Assembly (NCBI GenBank): GCA_020832905.1
Contig: JAJHRG010000001.1
Location: 296,617 to 360,616 of the forward strand
Source: Thermoproteota archaeon
Lineage (GTDB): Archaea; Thermoproteota; Methanomethylicia; Methanomethylicales; Methanomethylicaceae
Length of the DNA: 64,000 nt
Reading direction: 5' to 3'
Shown here: positions 45,602-54,671 of the stretch, piece after piece
How positions within the stretch are numbered: the first letter of the stretch is position 1
Layout: every line of letters begins with the position of its first letter
Made by a program: the position numbers and the translations under genes
The notes under the pieces: generated by a model
Told to the model about the DNA's origin: nothing
Databases searched by the model: none
The model's input: only the letters and a program-made list of their open reading frames with translations

Positions 45602-45667
45602 AAGATCACCATTTTAAAAATAAATACTTAATTGAGAAATAAATTTTAGGGATTAAATTTGGAGGCA

Positions 45668-46660
45668 ATGTTGTATAGTAAATTGAATTCTAATAAAGTA
45701 AAGTGTAATCTTTGTAATTTTAGATGTGTTATAGCTGATGGAAAAAGAGGTATTTGTGGTTTAAGAGAAAATAGAAATGGTATTTTGTATACTCTTGTAT
45801 ATGGAAAAGTAATTTCCTATGCTATAGATCCAATAGAAAAGAAACCTTTATTTCATTTCTATCCTGGTAGTACTACATTTTCTATTGCTACTATTGGTTG
45901 TAATTTTAGATGTATATTTTGTGATAATTGGACTATAAGTCAGGATAGAGAAGTAAAAGGTGAAGAATTGTTACCAGAAGAAATAGTATACATGGCAAAA
46001 AGATATGGATGTAAATGTATTAGTTATACATATACTGAACCAACAATATTTTTTGAATATGCTTATGATATAGCAAGACTTGCTCATAAAGAAGGAATAT
46101 TTAATACATTTGTAACTAATGGCTACATGACACCTGAAGCAATAGATTTAATTAATGGATATTTAGATGCTGCAACAGTAGATTTTAAAGGAAGTGGTGA
46201 TCCTGATTTTTATAAAAAATTCTGTAAAGTACCTGATGTGGAGCCTATTTTTCAATCTTTATTAGAAATGAAGAAAAAAGGAATTTTTATTGAAATAACT
46301 GATTTAATTGTAACCGGTGGAGGAGATTCAAAAGAAGCTTTTAAGAAATTTATTAAGAAAATAGTTGATATTCTTGGAGATTCTGTACCACTACATATAC
46401 TTAGATTCTTTCCAAGTTATATGTATTTAGATGTCACATCAACACCTATTAAATTATTGGAAGAACTTTACAATATAGCAAAGGATTATGGATTAAAATA
46501 TGTTTATTTAGGTAATGTTCCTGGTCATAAGTATGAGCATACTTACTGTCCTAATTGTAATAATATAGTAATAAAGAGAATTGGATTTGAGGTTATTGAT
46601 ATTAAGCTTAAGGGTAAGAATTGTATATATTGTAATAATGAGATAAACATAAGAATATAA
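45668..46660 (+). CDS. amrS: AmmeMemoRadiSam-type radical SAM enzyme (AmrS)
   Basis: About 330 residues. N-terminal Cys-rich CNLCNFRCVIADGKRGICG, HFYPGSTTFSIATIGCNFRCIFCDNW with the CxxxCxxC cluster motif, VTNGYMTPEAI, and a C-terminal zinc-like YCPNCNNIVIKR...NCIYCN. This is the AmrS family, related to pyruvate formate-lyase activase; its modification target is unknown. ATG 45668 follows GGAGG closely; TTG 45659 is an alternative. A second related gene follows 11 bases later. Confidence 0.88.
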   Translation: MLYSKLNSNKVKCNLCNFRCVIADGKRGICGLRENRNGILYTLVYGKVISYAIDPIEKKPLFHFYPGSTTFSIATIGCNFRCIFCDNWTISQDREVKGEELLPEEIVYMAKRYGCKCISYTYTEPTIFFEYAYDIARLAHKEGIFNTFVTNGYMTPEAIDLINGYLDAATVDFKGSGDPDFYKKFCKVPDVEPIFQSLLEMKKKGIFIEITDLIVTGGGDSKEAFKKFIKKIVDILGDSVPLHILRFFPSYMYLDVTSTPIKLLEELYNIAKDYGLKYVYLGNVPGHKYEHTYCPNCNNIVIKRIGFEVIDIKLKGKNCIYCNNEINIRI

Positions 46661-46671
46661 AGGTGATTATT

Positions 46672-47777
46672 ATGTGGTACTTCATTCGTCCAGATGCTGT
46701 ATCTGCATTAGAAGATCCAAAAGTAATAGAAGCTCTTCCTAGATATGTAGATGTTGTTAAAAATAAGAAATTAGCAAAATTTAGAATATGTAGATTAATT
46801 CCAGTAGAAATTTCAGGAGATGAATCAACAGAAGAACTTTGGAATATTCATAAAAAACTTATTAATGAATACATTAAACTTGAAAAAGAATTAGATGAAG
46901 GAAAACCTATACCTTTAGAAACTCCTAAATTTTCTCTTCTTCATCTTAAAGCTACTATAGCACAGAGAATAATGAGATCATGTATATTATGTGAACGTAG
47001 ATGTATGAAAAATAGGGAAAAAGGAGAACTTGGATATTGTAAAGTAGGAAAGGAAATGTTAGTATCATCGTATTTCGATCATATGGGGGAGGAACCTGAA
47101 ATTGTTCCCAGCTTTACGGTATACGACTTTTAGTCGGCCGAATTAGCCTGGGATGCAATTTCAGGTGCCTCCACTGTCAAAATTGGACTATAAGTCAACA
47201 ATTTGAAAAAGGAGAATACTATACAGAAAAGGAATTAGCATTACTGATAGATGATGCACGTAGAAGAGGATGTAGAAATCAGAATTGGGTTGGTGGAGAT
47301 CCTATACCTCATATACCATTTTGGCTAAGAGTTTTACTTTATGAAAAGGAAAATATGCCTGTTTTCTTTAATACTAATGGATATTTAACTATTGAAGCTA
47401 TGGAACTATTAAGAGGTGTTGTAGATATTTTCAAAATAGATTTTAAATATGGTAATAATAAATGTGCAGAAAGAATTTCTGATGTAAAAAATTATATGGA
47501 AGTAATTACAAGAAATTTAAAACTTGCAAAAGAATATGGAGAACTATTAATAAGAATTCTTGTTTTACCAAATCATTTAGATTGTTGCTTATCTAAGATA
47601 TTAGAATTTATATCAAAAGAACTTGGGAAAAATACAAGAGTTAATTTAATGGATCAGTATACTCCACATTGGAGAGCAAAAGAAGTACCAGAAATTACAA
47701 GACGATTAAATGCACATGAATGGAGAAGAGCTATTGAAATGGTAAAAACTTATGGTCTTACCAATGTTATATCATAA
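46672..47777 (+). pseudogene. Radical SAM protein related to AmrS, frameshifted
   Basis: The two halves fit one ~368-residue protein. The first (46672-47133) has MWYFIRPDAVSALEDPK and SCILCERRCMKNREKGELGYCK. The second, in another frame, has GRISLGCNFRCLHCQNW (the cluster motif), FFNTNGYLTIEAM and a complete C-terminus. The break is at T4 (47128-47131): one extra T would restore reading through the stop. The ~100 bases around the break use codons unlike the rest (CTG, AGG, CTC, CAC). Start ATG 46672 has GGTGA 5 bases before. Real pseudogene or assembly error cannot be decided here. Confidence 0.8.
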
Positions 47778-47778
47778 A

Positions 47779-47874
47779 ATGAAGGAATATGGAATTAGAA
47801 TTTCAATATATTCGCTTTCTTTATTAGCTCAAAGGTTTACAGGAAGCTTAGGAGAAAAAGCAATAATTTTATGA
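47779..47874 (+). CDS. Possible truncated 31-residue protein
   Basis: ATG directly after the radical SAM stop opens 31 codons (MKEYGIRISIYSLSLLAQRF...) ending AIIL. It reads like the N-terminus of a protein cut off next to the insertion-sequence cluster. No homologue recognised; it may be chance. Confidence 0.25.
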   Translation: MKEYGIRISIYSLSLLAQRFTGSLGEKAIIL

Positions 47875-47876
47875 AC

Positions 47877-48020
47877 CTAGTAGAAAGTATGACCACAATC
47901 CCTACAAATATATCTTCTCTTTTTCCCTTTCATCGTCGGTACAAATCCAAATCTATTCACTCTAGTAGAGCCACAATATTTGCATACTTTTTTCTCTTCT
48001 TTTACTTTCTTTATATAACT
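47877..48020 (-). pseudogene. Transposase zinc-finger remnant (IS1/InsA-like N-terminus)
   Basis: On the minus strand, about 45 codons read YIKKVKEEKKVCKYCGSTRV...RRYICRDCGHTFY and stop. The CxxC...CxxCGHTF pattern is the N-terminal zinc ribbon of several transposase families. No DDE domain follows, and upstream the frame runs into the hairpin of the TnpB element, so this is an older relic bordering it. Confidence 0.55.
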
Positions 48021-48045
48021 GAAAACCTCGCCTTTTAAGGCGGGG

Positions 48046-49295
48046 ATGGCAAAAAGGGTTTTTAAGTCTCCTCTCTCCCAAGAGTCTCGGGACGTTCCCT
48101 TGCAGAAGGACGTTCGGGTATGCGTGATCGGAAAGGTTTTCAAGCCTAACAAACGGAAGGTCTTAGCTCTGAACAAGACCCTCGACGAATACTTCAGGCT
48201 TGTGAAGTGGTACTTGAGCTTTAACTTCACATCGAAGACCTTCCTCCACAAGAACTGCTACGAAAAAGCCAAGGAGCTCTTCAACCTTAACACTGCCTTA
48301 ATCCAGACAGCGAGGGACAGGGCTGTCGAGATATTGAAGAGCTTCGAAAAGACCAAGAAAGAAGATAGCGTTCTAAGGCTTAAAAGGATATCCATACGCT
48401 TCGACAAGAGATGTTACAAGTTCTCCAAGACGATGAACGTCCTCACGCCGTACTGGCTGACGCTGAGCTTGAACAGGAAAGAGAGAGTAAGCCTACCGAT
48501 AGTCTTCGGGGAAAGGCAGAGGCAGAGGATCGAGGAGGCCCTCAGAGGGGAATGGCAGTTCACGATGGTCGAAATGGTCAAACGTGATGGACAGTGGTAC
48601 GCCCACTTCATCCTAGAGAAGACCGTTGAAGTCCCCGACGAGCCCGAGACCGTGATAGCGATAGACAGGGGCGAGCACAACCTAGCCGATGCAGTAGCGA
48701 TATCGAAGAGCAACCCCAATAAGCCCATGAAGGGGCAGTTCTGGAGGGGGCAGAGATCAAGAGGATAAGGGGGCTGTACAACCACATCAGGAGGAGGCTT
48801 CAGGAGAAGAAGCTACTGAAGAAGGTCAAGGAGCTCAAAGGAAAGGAGAGACGCAAGGTAAACCAGCAGTTGCACATCATAGCCAACCAGATAGTCGCCT
48901 ACGCTAAACAGTTCCCAAAGCCAGTAATAGTCATGGAGGATTTAATGGACATCAGAGGCAATTTCCACAAGTCCAAGGAATTGAACAGAAGGTTTCACTC
49001 TCTGCCGTTCAGAAAGCTTCAAACCTACATTGAATACAAGGCACTCCTCGAGGGAATAGATGTGGTGTACCTCGAAAAGAAGCTTGTCAAGAACACTTCG
49101 AGGACTTGCCACAGGTGCGGGCACGTTGCCCAAGTCAAAGGAAGAGAGTTCAGATGCCCAAGATGTGGGCTAATCTACAATAGGGATTTGAACGTATGTG
49201 TGAATATAGCCCATGCCTTAACGAGAGGCATGGGATGGGGGGCCGTGAGCCCCCCGAACCAGCAGATGAGGCTGGAGGCGCGAAGCCCCAGCTGA
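48046..49295 (+). pseudogene. tnpB: TnpB RNA-guided nuclease/transposon accessory protein, frameshifted
   Basis: Two frames make up one protein. Part one, to 48768, ends in VIAIDRGEHNLADAVAI (first RuvC Asp). Part two, from about 48750, has VIVMEDLMDIRGN (RuvC Glu), the zinc ribbon TCHRCGH...CPRCG and YNRDLNVCVNIAHAL (last Asp). All three catalytic acids are kept. The break is in a G5 run at 48746-48750; one more G joins the frames. The start may be ATG 48046 inside the left end or a later GTG near 48124, where the usual N-terminus begins. Codon use is GC-rich, unlike the host genes. Confidence 0.88.
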
Positions 49296-49325
49296 ACGCT
49301 GGAAGCCTCGCCCTTTAGGGCGGGG
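49210..49325 (+). ncRNA. Candidate omega RNA / structured right end of the TnpB element
   Basis: Five consecutive stem-loops: CCCATGCCT/AGGCATGGG (49210-49234), GGGGGG/CCCCCC (49237-49255), CCAGC/GCTGG (49259-49275), CCAGC/GCTGG (49288-49302) and CCTCGCCC/GGGCGGGG (49306-49325). TnpB guide RNAs are known to come from this part of the element, overlapping the end of the gene. The guide would be the host sequence after 49325. Confidence 0.55.
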
Positions 49326-49329
49326 CAGC

Positions 49330-50385
49330 TCACTTTCTAAAGAAAATTGGTCTTATAGAAAATATTATTACTAAAAATCCACAAACTAAAACTCCAAGTC
49401 CAGATACAAAAAGAAGAGGTATTAAACTTGCTTTTGGATTTATTATAATTGTACTTATCTCAATTACTATTTGTCTTATAAATAATAAAGCAACTAATAT
49501 TACAATTTCATGCCATATTTTTTGTGATTCCTCTAAGTACTTTACTATAAGTCTTCCTGTAAAGTATATTGCAATTCCTATAATAAATAAATCAATAATA
49601 TTTGATAATGCTAATCCTACAAATGATTGTAGATTTTCTAATGATGTTTCCATTAATGCTATATTTATTCCCCTATATATTGCAATTGATGAAATTATAA
49701 TGCCTATTATTGAAGTAATAAGTCTTATTGGTGATTCCTTCCATGCGTCTCTTATTATTTTATCAATATTAAATCCCTTTACTATTAAGATTATACTAAC
49801 TATAGTTCCTAAAGATATTGCTAAATAGTTTATTAAATTAAGAAAATATAATATTGTTATTGTAAAGAGAATTAATCCAGGTATTCCTAAGAAGGTTTTT
49901 GAATATTCAGGTTCAGTAAGTTTTTTTAAATATCTATAAAATAATACATAAGTTTCTTCTACACTTTTTTCTTGTTGAACAAAAACTCTCTTTACTGATA
50001 TAATTGGAACTTTAGATTGTATTATTGGTAGTGCTTGTTCATCAGTAACTCCATCACTTATAAATATTACTCCATCTGCTTTAAAATTTTTAAGAACTTC
50101 TTCTAATTCTGACAATATTTTTATATCAGATTTATATCCTCCCTCAGGTAAACCTGTTATAATTGCAACTTCACATTTATAATTTTCCTTAATTAATTCA
50201 TCATATACTTTTATTGCTTCAAATATAGAATTTACATCAGAATCTTCTGGATTTTTAAGAGCAAATGAAATTGCAACAGATAGAACTTTTTCTCTACCTA
50301 TGATTGGTGTAGAAAGTCCTAGTATTCTACCTATATCATTATCCTTATCTACATTTAGTACTAGTATATTTTTTTCCATTTTCAA
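49330..50385 (-). CDS. DUF373 membrane protein
   Basis: 351 residues. The first ~150 are soluble (ILVLNVDKDNDIGRILGLSTPIIGREKV, EVAIITGLPEGGYKSDIKILSELEEVL, GVIFISDGVTDEQALPII), matching DUF373. Seven or so membrane helices follow. Function unknown; the soluble part looks like a nucleotide- or ligand-binding alpha/beta fold. The stop lies 4 bases after the TnpB element, so the insertion missed the coding region. Confidence 0.85.
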   Translation of the reverse strand: MKMEKNILVLNVDKDNDIGRILGLSTPIIGREKVLSVAISFALKNPEDSDVNSIFEAIKVYDELIKENYKCEVAIITGLPEGGYKSDIKILSELEEVLKNFKADGVIFISDGVTDEQALPIIQSKVPIISVKRVFVQQEKSVEETYVLFYRYLKKLTEPEYSKTFLGIPGLILFTITILYFLNLINYLAISLGTIVSIILIVKGFNIDKIIRDAWKESPIRLITSIIGIIISSIAIYRGINIALMETSLENLQSFVGLALSNIIDLFIIGIAIYFTGRLIVKYLEESQKIWHEIVILVALLFIRQIVIEISTIIINPKASLIPLLFVSGLGVLVCGFLVIIFSIRPIFFRK

Positions 50386-50433
50386 TAGTAAATATGTTTA
50401 TAAACTTAAAACTATTGTGGAAAAATTTAAATA

Positions 50434-51294
50434 TTACTTTTCTATAGAGAGTAAAGCCATAAATTCATCAAATGTTAATTTTTCTCCATTTTTAATTTTC
50501 TCTTCAGCTATTTTTGCTAATTCCATTCTTTTTCTTAATATTTTCTTTGTTTCTTCTGCTATTACTTCAACTCTTTTTTCTAATATTTCTTCTTTAATTT
50601 TATTATACTTAAGATTATTTTCATGATATTCTTTCTTAAGATTACTTATTTCTGTTTTTAATAAAGATATTTTCTCCTTGATTTTTACTAATTCTGCTTT
50701 AATTGATTTTAAACTTTCAATAGACTTTATCATGGATTCATGATATTTTCTAGATTCTTGTGCTAAAGATAAAATTTCATTATGAATGTTATTTGCTTTT
50801 TCTTTTAATTCATTAAGAGATAATTCATATGAATTTATTTTTTCATTTATTTCTCTAATTTGTTTGTATATTAATAATTTTCTTTCTATTTCACTTCTTC
50901 TTTGAAGTAATCTTTTTTCTTCTTCAAGAGAAAGTGGATTTGTTTGTTGTTTCCAATCTATATATTTAATTTGATTTATTAGGTCCTCTTCTTCTTCTTT
51001 AACTAAAGAAGATAACTTCCTCTTTTCTAATCTTAATTCCTTTATTTTTCCTAATATCTCTTTACACTTATCATTAAGTTCTTTTCTTATTTTCTTCTTT
51101 TCAGCTATTTTTGTATTTATATCATTTCTTAAATTCTTGAAGTTTTCTATTTCCTTCTTTATTTCATTTACTTTTTCTTGTATTTCCTTCTTTTTTTCTT
51201 TAAGCTGATTTAATTCTGAATTTTTTTCTTTTATTTCTTCACTTAATGATTTTATTTTCTTAATTAGTAACGATATTTCTTCCATTAATATCAC
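50434..51294 (-). CDS. Long coiled-coil protein (COG1340-like)
   Basis: 286 residues, almost wholly helical and charged: heptad-like repeats of Leu/Ile with Glu and Lys from residue 5 to 260 (SEEIKEKNSELNQLKEKKKE). A break near 105-130 (YIDWKQQTNPLSLEEEKRLLQRRSEIERKL) is the conserved part of an archaeal coiled-coil family. The C-terminus (EKIKNGEKLTFDEFMALLS) is also typical. Structural or scaffold role is possible; no enzyme motif. Upstream of DUF373 on the same strand. Confidence 0.75.
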   Translation of the reverse strand: MILMEEISLLIKKIKSLSEEIKEKNSELNQLKEKKKEIQEKVNEIKKEIENFKNLRNDINTKIAEKKKIRKELNDKCKEILGKIKELRLEKRKLSSLVKEEEEDLINQIKYIDWKQQTNPLSLEEEKRLLQRRSEIERKLLIYKQIREINEKINSYELSLNELKEKANNIHNEILSLAQESRKYHESMIKSIESLKSIKAELVKIKEKISLLKTEISNLKKEYHENNLKYNKIKEEILEKRVEVIAEETKKILRKRMELAKIAEEKIKNGEKLTFDEFMALLSIEK

Positions 51295-51434
51295 TCTTGG
51301 TTGGAATTTTTGTCTTCAGGACAGAGAGCTGTTTTAATAAAAAGCTTAAAAGCTTATAAACATCTTGGTACAACTTACACATGAAGTTGAGTAGTATGAG
51401 CTTAGTAAGTAATGAGAACTTGTCTCCTTGATAC

Positions 51435-51526
51435 TGGGGTTCAGCTTTTATATAGGTTTGTATAACTTGATGTCATTGCCTCATTCTTATTCCCCTGTAT
51501 TCCACTCGGTTTTCATCGGGCTTAGG
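51435..51526 (-). repeat. Solo copy of the IS605-type right end (92 bp)
   Basis: In reverse complement these 92 bases match 32206-32297 with about seven differences, from CCTAAGCCCGATG to AGCTGAACCCCA. No TnpB coding region is left beside it. At 51703-51718, about 180 bases away, a perfect hairpin TTGCCAT/ATGGCAA could be the matching left end, which would make 51435 to ~51720 a miniature element. The rest of the gap 51295-51727 holds no gene I can support. Confidence 0.8.
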
Positions 51527-51702
51527 TAATAGAATATCAAGACGAGGTAAAACCACTACATGGTAAAAGAGTTCATGTAATAATTATAGCAAAAAATTAA
51601 CATTAAGTTATAAACTTAATATAAAATATATAAAATTAAAAACAGTAACCAAAGGCGATAGAGTCTAATCAATGATGGAAGACCATAGTAAGTACAGAAC
51701 TT

Positions 51703-51718
51703 TTGCCATTCATGGCAA
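51703..51718. repeat. Short perfect hairpin, possible left end of a miniature IS element
   Basis: TTGCCAT and ATGGCAA are separated by two bases just before the GPN GTPase stop. Its distance and orientation relative to the solo right end at 51435-51526 fit a palindrome-associated miniature element. It could also be a terminator-like hairpin of the GTPase gene. Confidence 0.35.
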
Positions 51719-51727
51719 GGTTGTTAG

Positions 51728-52483
51728 CTAAATGTCTATTCCACCAGTATGAATACGTTGAAGTTCTGCAAATAGTTCAGTCATACCTTGTCCTGTATAT
51801 GATGAGATTAATAGAAATTCTCCTAGTGTTCCAATCTCTAATAATATATCAAAAATTCTTTCAGAAAATTCTCCTTTTATATCTGCAATTTCTGATAAGA
51901 AACTTTCTTTAAGTGTTATTGGCTCTGTTATCCACTGTATTGCTCTCTTCATTACATCTTCAGATAAAAGATCTACTTTTGATATGCAATTTATTTGTGG
52001 TGCTTTAAATCTTGTTTGAACAGAATAAGCTAAAAGCATAACTGAAACAAAATCAGAAGGCCTATTTAAAAAAATTGAATCTGCAAGAAATATAATTGAA
52101 AAATTATTTTTCGAAAGAGTTGATGTAATAATCTTTCCAGAATCTCTATAAGCAAATAGCTCAAGTTGTCCTGGAGTATCAACTATGACATAATCTGGTT
52201 CAAATTTTTCAATTTCTTCTTTCATTTCTTCAATATAATTTACAGCAGTATCAACACATGCTATAAGAGCACCATTAGGACCAAGTTGATATTCCTCAAC
52301 AATTTTATCATAATCAATATAATCTCTTATATCAACTTCAGGATAGTAAGGAAGCCATTTTACTCCTGGATCTAAATTTACTGATATAGCATTAAGTTCA
52401 GCAGCTCTTAATGTATCTAAAAGAGATGAAGTAAGTGCAGACTTACCAGAACCAGCAGTTCCCAATATATACACAAAATTCAT
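51728..52483 (-). CDS. GPN-loop GTPase
   Basis: About 251 residues. P-loop LGTAGSGKSALTSSL, the dimer GPN motif QLGPNGALIAC, VIVDTPGQLELFAYR (switch) and CISKVDLL (base recognition) define the GPN family. Eukaryotic relatives help assemble RNA polymerases; the archaeal role is not settled. ATG 52483 gives the normal N-terminus MNFVYILGTAG; the frame runs 18 more codons upstream. Preceded on the same strand by a zinc-ribbon gene. Confidence 0.93.
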   Translation of the reverse strand: MNFVYILGTAGSGKSALTSSLLDTLRAAELNAISVNLDPGVKWLPYYPEVDIRDYIDYDKIVEEYQLGPNGALIACVDTAVNYIEEMKEEIEKFEPDYVIVDTPGQLELFAYRDSGKIITSTLSKNNFSIIFLADSIFLNRPSDFVSVMLLAYSVQTRFKAPQINCISKVDLLSEDVMKRAIQWITEPITLKESFLSEIADIKGEFSERIFDILLEIGTLGEFLLISSYTGQGMTELFAELQRIHTGGIDI

Positions 52484-52515
52484 AATAAAAACATAAAAAT
52501 GAAAAAGTAAAAATT

Positions 52516-52710
52516 TTACTTCTTTGCTGTCCACCACTTTATATATTCTTTTCTTATTTTTTCTTTCTCATTCTCATTTTCTACTTTATATTTAGCTTTT
52601 ATTTCATCTATTTCATCTCTTGTTAGAGATATACCACAACTTTTACAAACATATCTTCTAATAGATCGCTGATAAAACATTTCTCCACCGCATTCAGGAC
52701 ATACTAGCAT
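52516..52710 (-). CDS. Small zinc-ribbon protein
   Basis: About 64 residues. One zinc ribbon, MLVCPECGGEMFYQ...YVCKSCGISLTRDE, then a charged helical tail ending EYIKWWTAKK. ATG 52710 follows GTGAT at a suitable distance; that GTG could itself be a start three codons earlier. Its place upstream of the GPN GTPase suggests joint expression. Function unknown. Confidence 0.75.
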   Translation of the reverse strand: MLVCPECGGEMFYQRSIRRYVCKSCGISLTRDEIDEIKAKYKVENENEKEKIRKEYIKWWTAKK

Positions 52711-52769
52711 TTTTATCACAATTAAAAATTAATTTTTAGGTTAATAAATTATTCCTAAAAAGTATATGC

Positions 52770-53552
52770 TTATCTACCAAATCTTCTATGTCTTTTTTGA
52801 TATGTTCTAATTGCTCTTAAAAGATCTATTTTTCTTATTTCAGGCCAATAAACATCCATAAAGTATAATTCAGAATAAGCACTTTGCCAAAGTAAAAAAC
52901 CACTTAATCTTTCCTCACCGGAAGTTCTTATTATAAGATCAGGATCTTTATCTCCTTGTGTATATAAATACTTAGAAAAAATTTCTTCATTAATATCATT
53001 AATACTTAATTCTCCCTTTATTACAGCTTCAACAATTTTCTTAGTAGCATCTACAATCTCAGCTCTTCCTCCATAAGCTATTGCAATATAAAGTTTATTT
53101 TTTGAATAATCTTTTGTTTTTTCTTCAACTTTTTTAATTAAATCAATTAATTCTTTATCTAATACTTCTAATCTTCCTATTGCCTTTATTCTTACTTCAT
53201 ACTTACTTATTTCTGGACTTTCTAAAATTTCTTTAAAGCCTTTTTTTGCTAATTTAAATAAATGATCTAGTTCTTCTTTACTTCTATATAAGTTCTCAGT
53301 AGAAAGTACATAAATTGTTACAATGTTTATTCCTAATTCCCAACACCATTTTAATACTTCTTTTAATTTTTCATATCCATATTCATGACCTTTTTCTGGA
53401 GAGAATCCCATCTCTATTGCCCATCTTCTATTACCATCAAGTATTAGTCCTACATGTTCAGGCATTTTACCTTTTTTTACTTCATTTAATAATCTTTTTT
53501 CATAGTAATTATATATGTATTTTAGTATGAATGATTTTATCCAATTTATCAT
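52770..53552 (-). CDS. uppS: Cis-prenyltransferase (undecaprenyl/dolichyl diphosphate synthase family)
   Basis: About 260 residues. HVGLILDGNRRWAIEMGFSPEKGHEYGYEKL holds the catalytic Asp and Arg residues; TIYVLSTENLYRSKEELDHLF, YGGRAEIVDA, DPDLIIRTSGEERLSGFLLWQSAYSELYF and the end RRFGR complete the family. It makes the polyprenyl carrier for glycosylation, which would serve the sequon-rich surface protein at 2.7 kb. ATG 53552 has GGAG 6 bases before it. Confidence 0.95.
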   Translation of the reverse strand: MINWIKSFILKYIYNYYEKRLLNEVKKGKMPEHVGLILDGNRRWAIEMGFSPEKGHEYGYEKLKEVLKWCWELGINIVTIYVLSTENLYRSKEELDHLFKLAKKGFKEILESPEISKYEVRIKAIGRLEVLDKELIDLIKKVEEKTKDYSKNKLYIAIAYGGRAEIVDATKKIVEAVIKGELSINDINEEIFSKYLYTQGDKDPDLIIRTSGEERLSGFLLWQSAYSELYFMDVYWPEIRKIDLLRAIRTYQKRHRRFGR

Positions 53553-53565
53553 AATTCTCCTCTCT

Positions 53566-54618
53566 TTATAGTACGATTGGCATTTTTTCAAAATTAGTTA
53601 AATTTTTGTTACCATTTTCTGTTATTAATATCATATCTTCTATTCTTATACCTATAACTTTTGGTATGTAAACTCCTGGTTCTATGGTTATAACATTTCC
53701 ACATTTTAATTTCTTTTCTTGTTTTTTATTTATAAAGGGCTCCTCATGAACATTTATTCCAATTCCATGACCAAGTCCATGATTAAAATACTTTTCTAAT
53801 TTATACTCTTTTAAAACATTAATAGCAATTTCATTAAGTTCCTTTCCAGTAATTCCTGGTTTTGCATTTTTTATAGCTTCTTCTTGAGCATATTTAACAG
53901 CATAATAAATATCAATAACATTTTTACTAGGTTCTCCTATGAATACTGTTCTAGTCATATCTGAACAATAACCATTGTATCTTACTCCTATATCTATTAT
54001 TATTCCTTCATTTTTTTCAATAATTTTTCTTGTAGGTCTTCCATGTGGATAAATACATCTTATACCAGATAGTACTATACTATCAAAAGCATAAGATTCT
54101 GCACCATAAATTCTCATAAAGTATTCTATTTTTGCTACAATTTCTAATTCACTCATTCCTATTTTTATTTCCTTTAAACTTTCTTCAAGTGATTTTTCTG
54201 TAATTCTTTGAGATTCTTTAATTAATTTTATTTCATCTTCATCTTTTATTTCTCTCATTTCTTCAATGTAATTTCCTATAGGAATAAGTTCTAGATCTTT
54301 TTTTAACTCTTCATAAGTATAATATGAAATCTTCTTATTTTCAAATCCTACTTTTTTACCTAATTTCTTTATTTCTTCTATAAAATTTTCTGTTTTTATT
54401 ACATTTACATCTTCTACACTATCTATAATTTCTTGATAATTCATTTCATTTGTTATTATATACAAATTACCATCACGACTTAAGTAAAGAAATTTATTAC
54501 AATTTAATGGAGCACCTGTAAGATAGAATATATTTTCATTAGAAATAATTACTATTCCATCTATTTCTTTCTCTTCTATTAATTTCAATATTTTTTTCTG
54601 TCTATTTTTGTAATTCAT
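53566..54618 (-). CDS. pepQ: Xaa-Pro dipeptidase/aminopeptidase (M24B)
   Basis: 350 residues. N-terminal creatinase-like domain (1-120), then the pita-bread domain with metal ligands IIDIGVRYNGYCSDMTRTVF (two Asp), HGLGHGIGINVHEEP (His), ITIEPGVYIP (Glu) and IRIEDMILIT (Glu). It removes residues before proline in peptides using Co, Mn or Zn. The stop lies 14 bases before the uppS start on the same strand. Confidence 0.94.
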   Translation of the reverse strand: MNYKNRQKKILKLIEEKEIDGIVIISNENIFYLTGAPLNCNKFLYLSRDGNLYIITNEMNYQEIIDSVEDVNVIKTENFIEEIKKLGKKVGFENKKISYYTYEELKKDLELIPIGNYIEEMREIKDEDEIKLIKESQRITEKSLEESLKEIKIGMSELEIVAKIEYFMRIYGAESYAFDSIVLSGIRCIYPHGRPTRKIIEKNEGIIIDIGVRYNGYCSDMTRTVFIGEPSKNVIDIYYAVKYAQEEAIKNAKPGITGKELNEIAINVLKEYKLEKYFNHGLGHGIGINVHEEPFINKKQEKKLKCGNVITIEPGVYIPKVIGIRIEDMILITENGNKNLTNFEKMPIVL

Positions 54619-54671
54619 AAGTAAGAATTAAGAATATTGCTCTAAATAATATTACTATATTTGGTGATAAA

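Larger units (their letters stand above)
48026..49325 (+). mobile_element. IS605-type (TnpB-only) insertion sequence
   Basis: A strikingly GC-rich block in AT-rich surroundings. The left end has a 9-bp hairpin (CCTCGCCTT/AAGGCGGGG, 48026-48045) and the right end an 8-bp one of nearly the same sequence (CCTCGCCC/GGGCGGGG, 49306-49325), both in the same orientation as expected for IS200/IS605 subterminal palindromes. Only tnpB is carried; no TnpA (Y1 transposase) is present. The base composition suggests recent arrival from another genome. Confidence 0.82.

Noticed and set aside
48746-48756. Programmed -1 frameshifting in tnpB
   Set aside because: A G5 run is present, but TnpB proteins are normally made from one frame and no downstream pseudoknot is evident; a missing base is simpler.
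48414-48785. Long open frames antisense to tnpB and other genes
   Set aside because: They have no domain, Shine-Dalgarno or codon pattern of their own and are explained as mirror frames of the coding strand.
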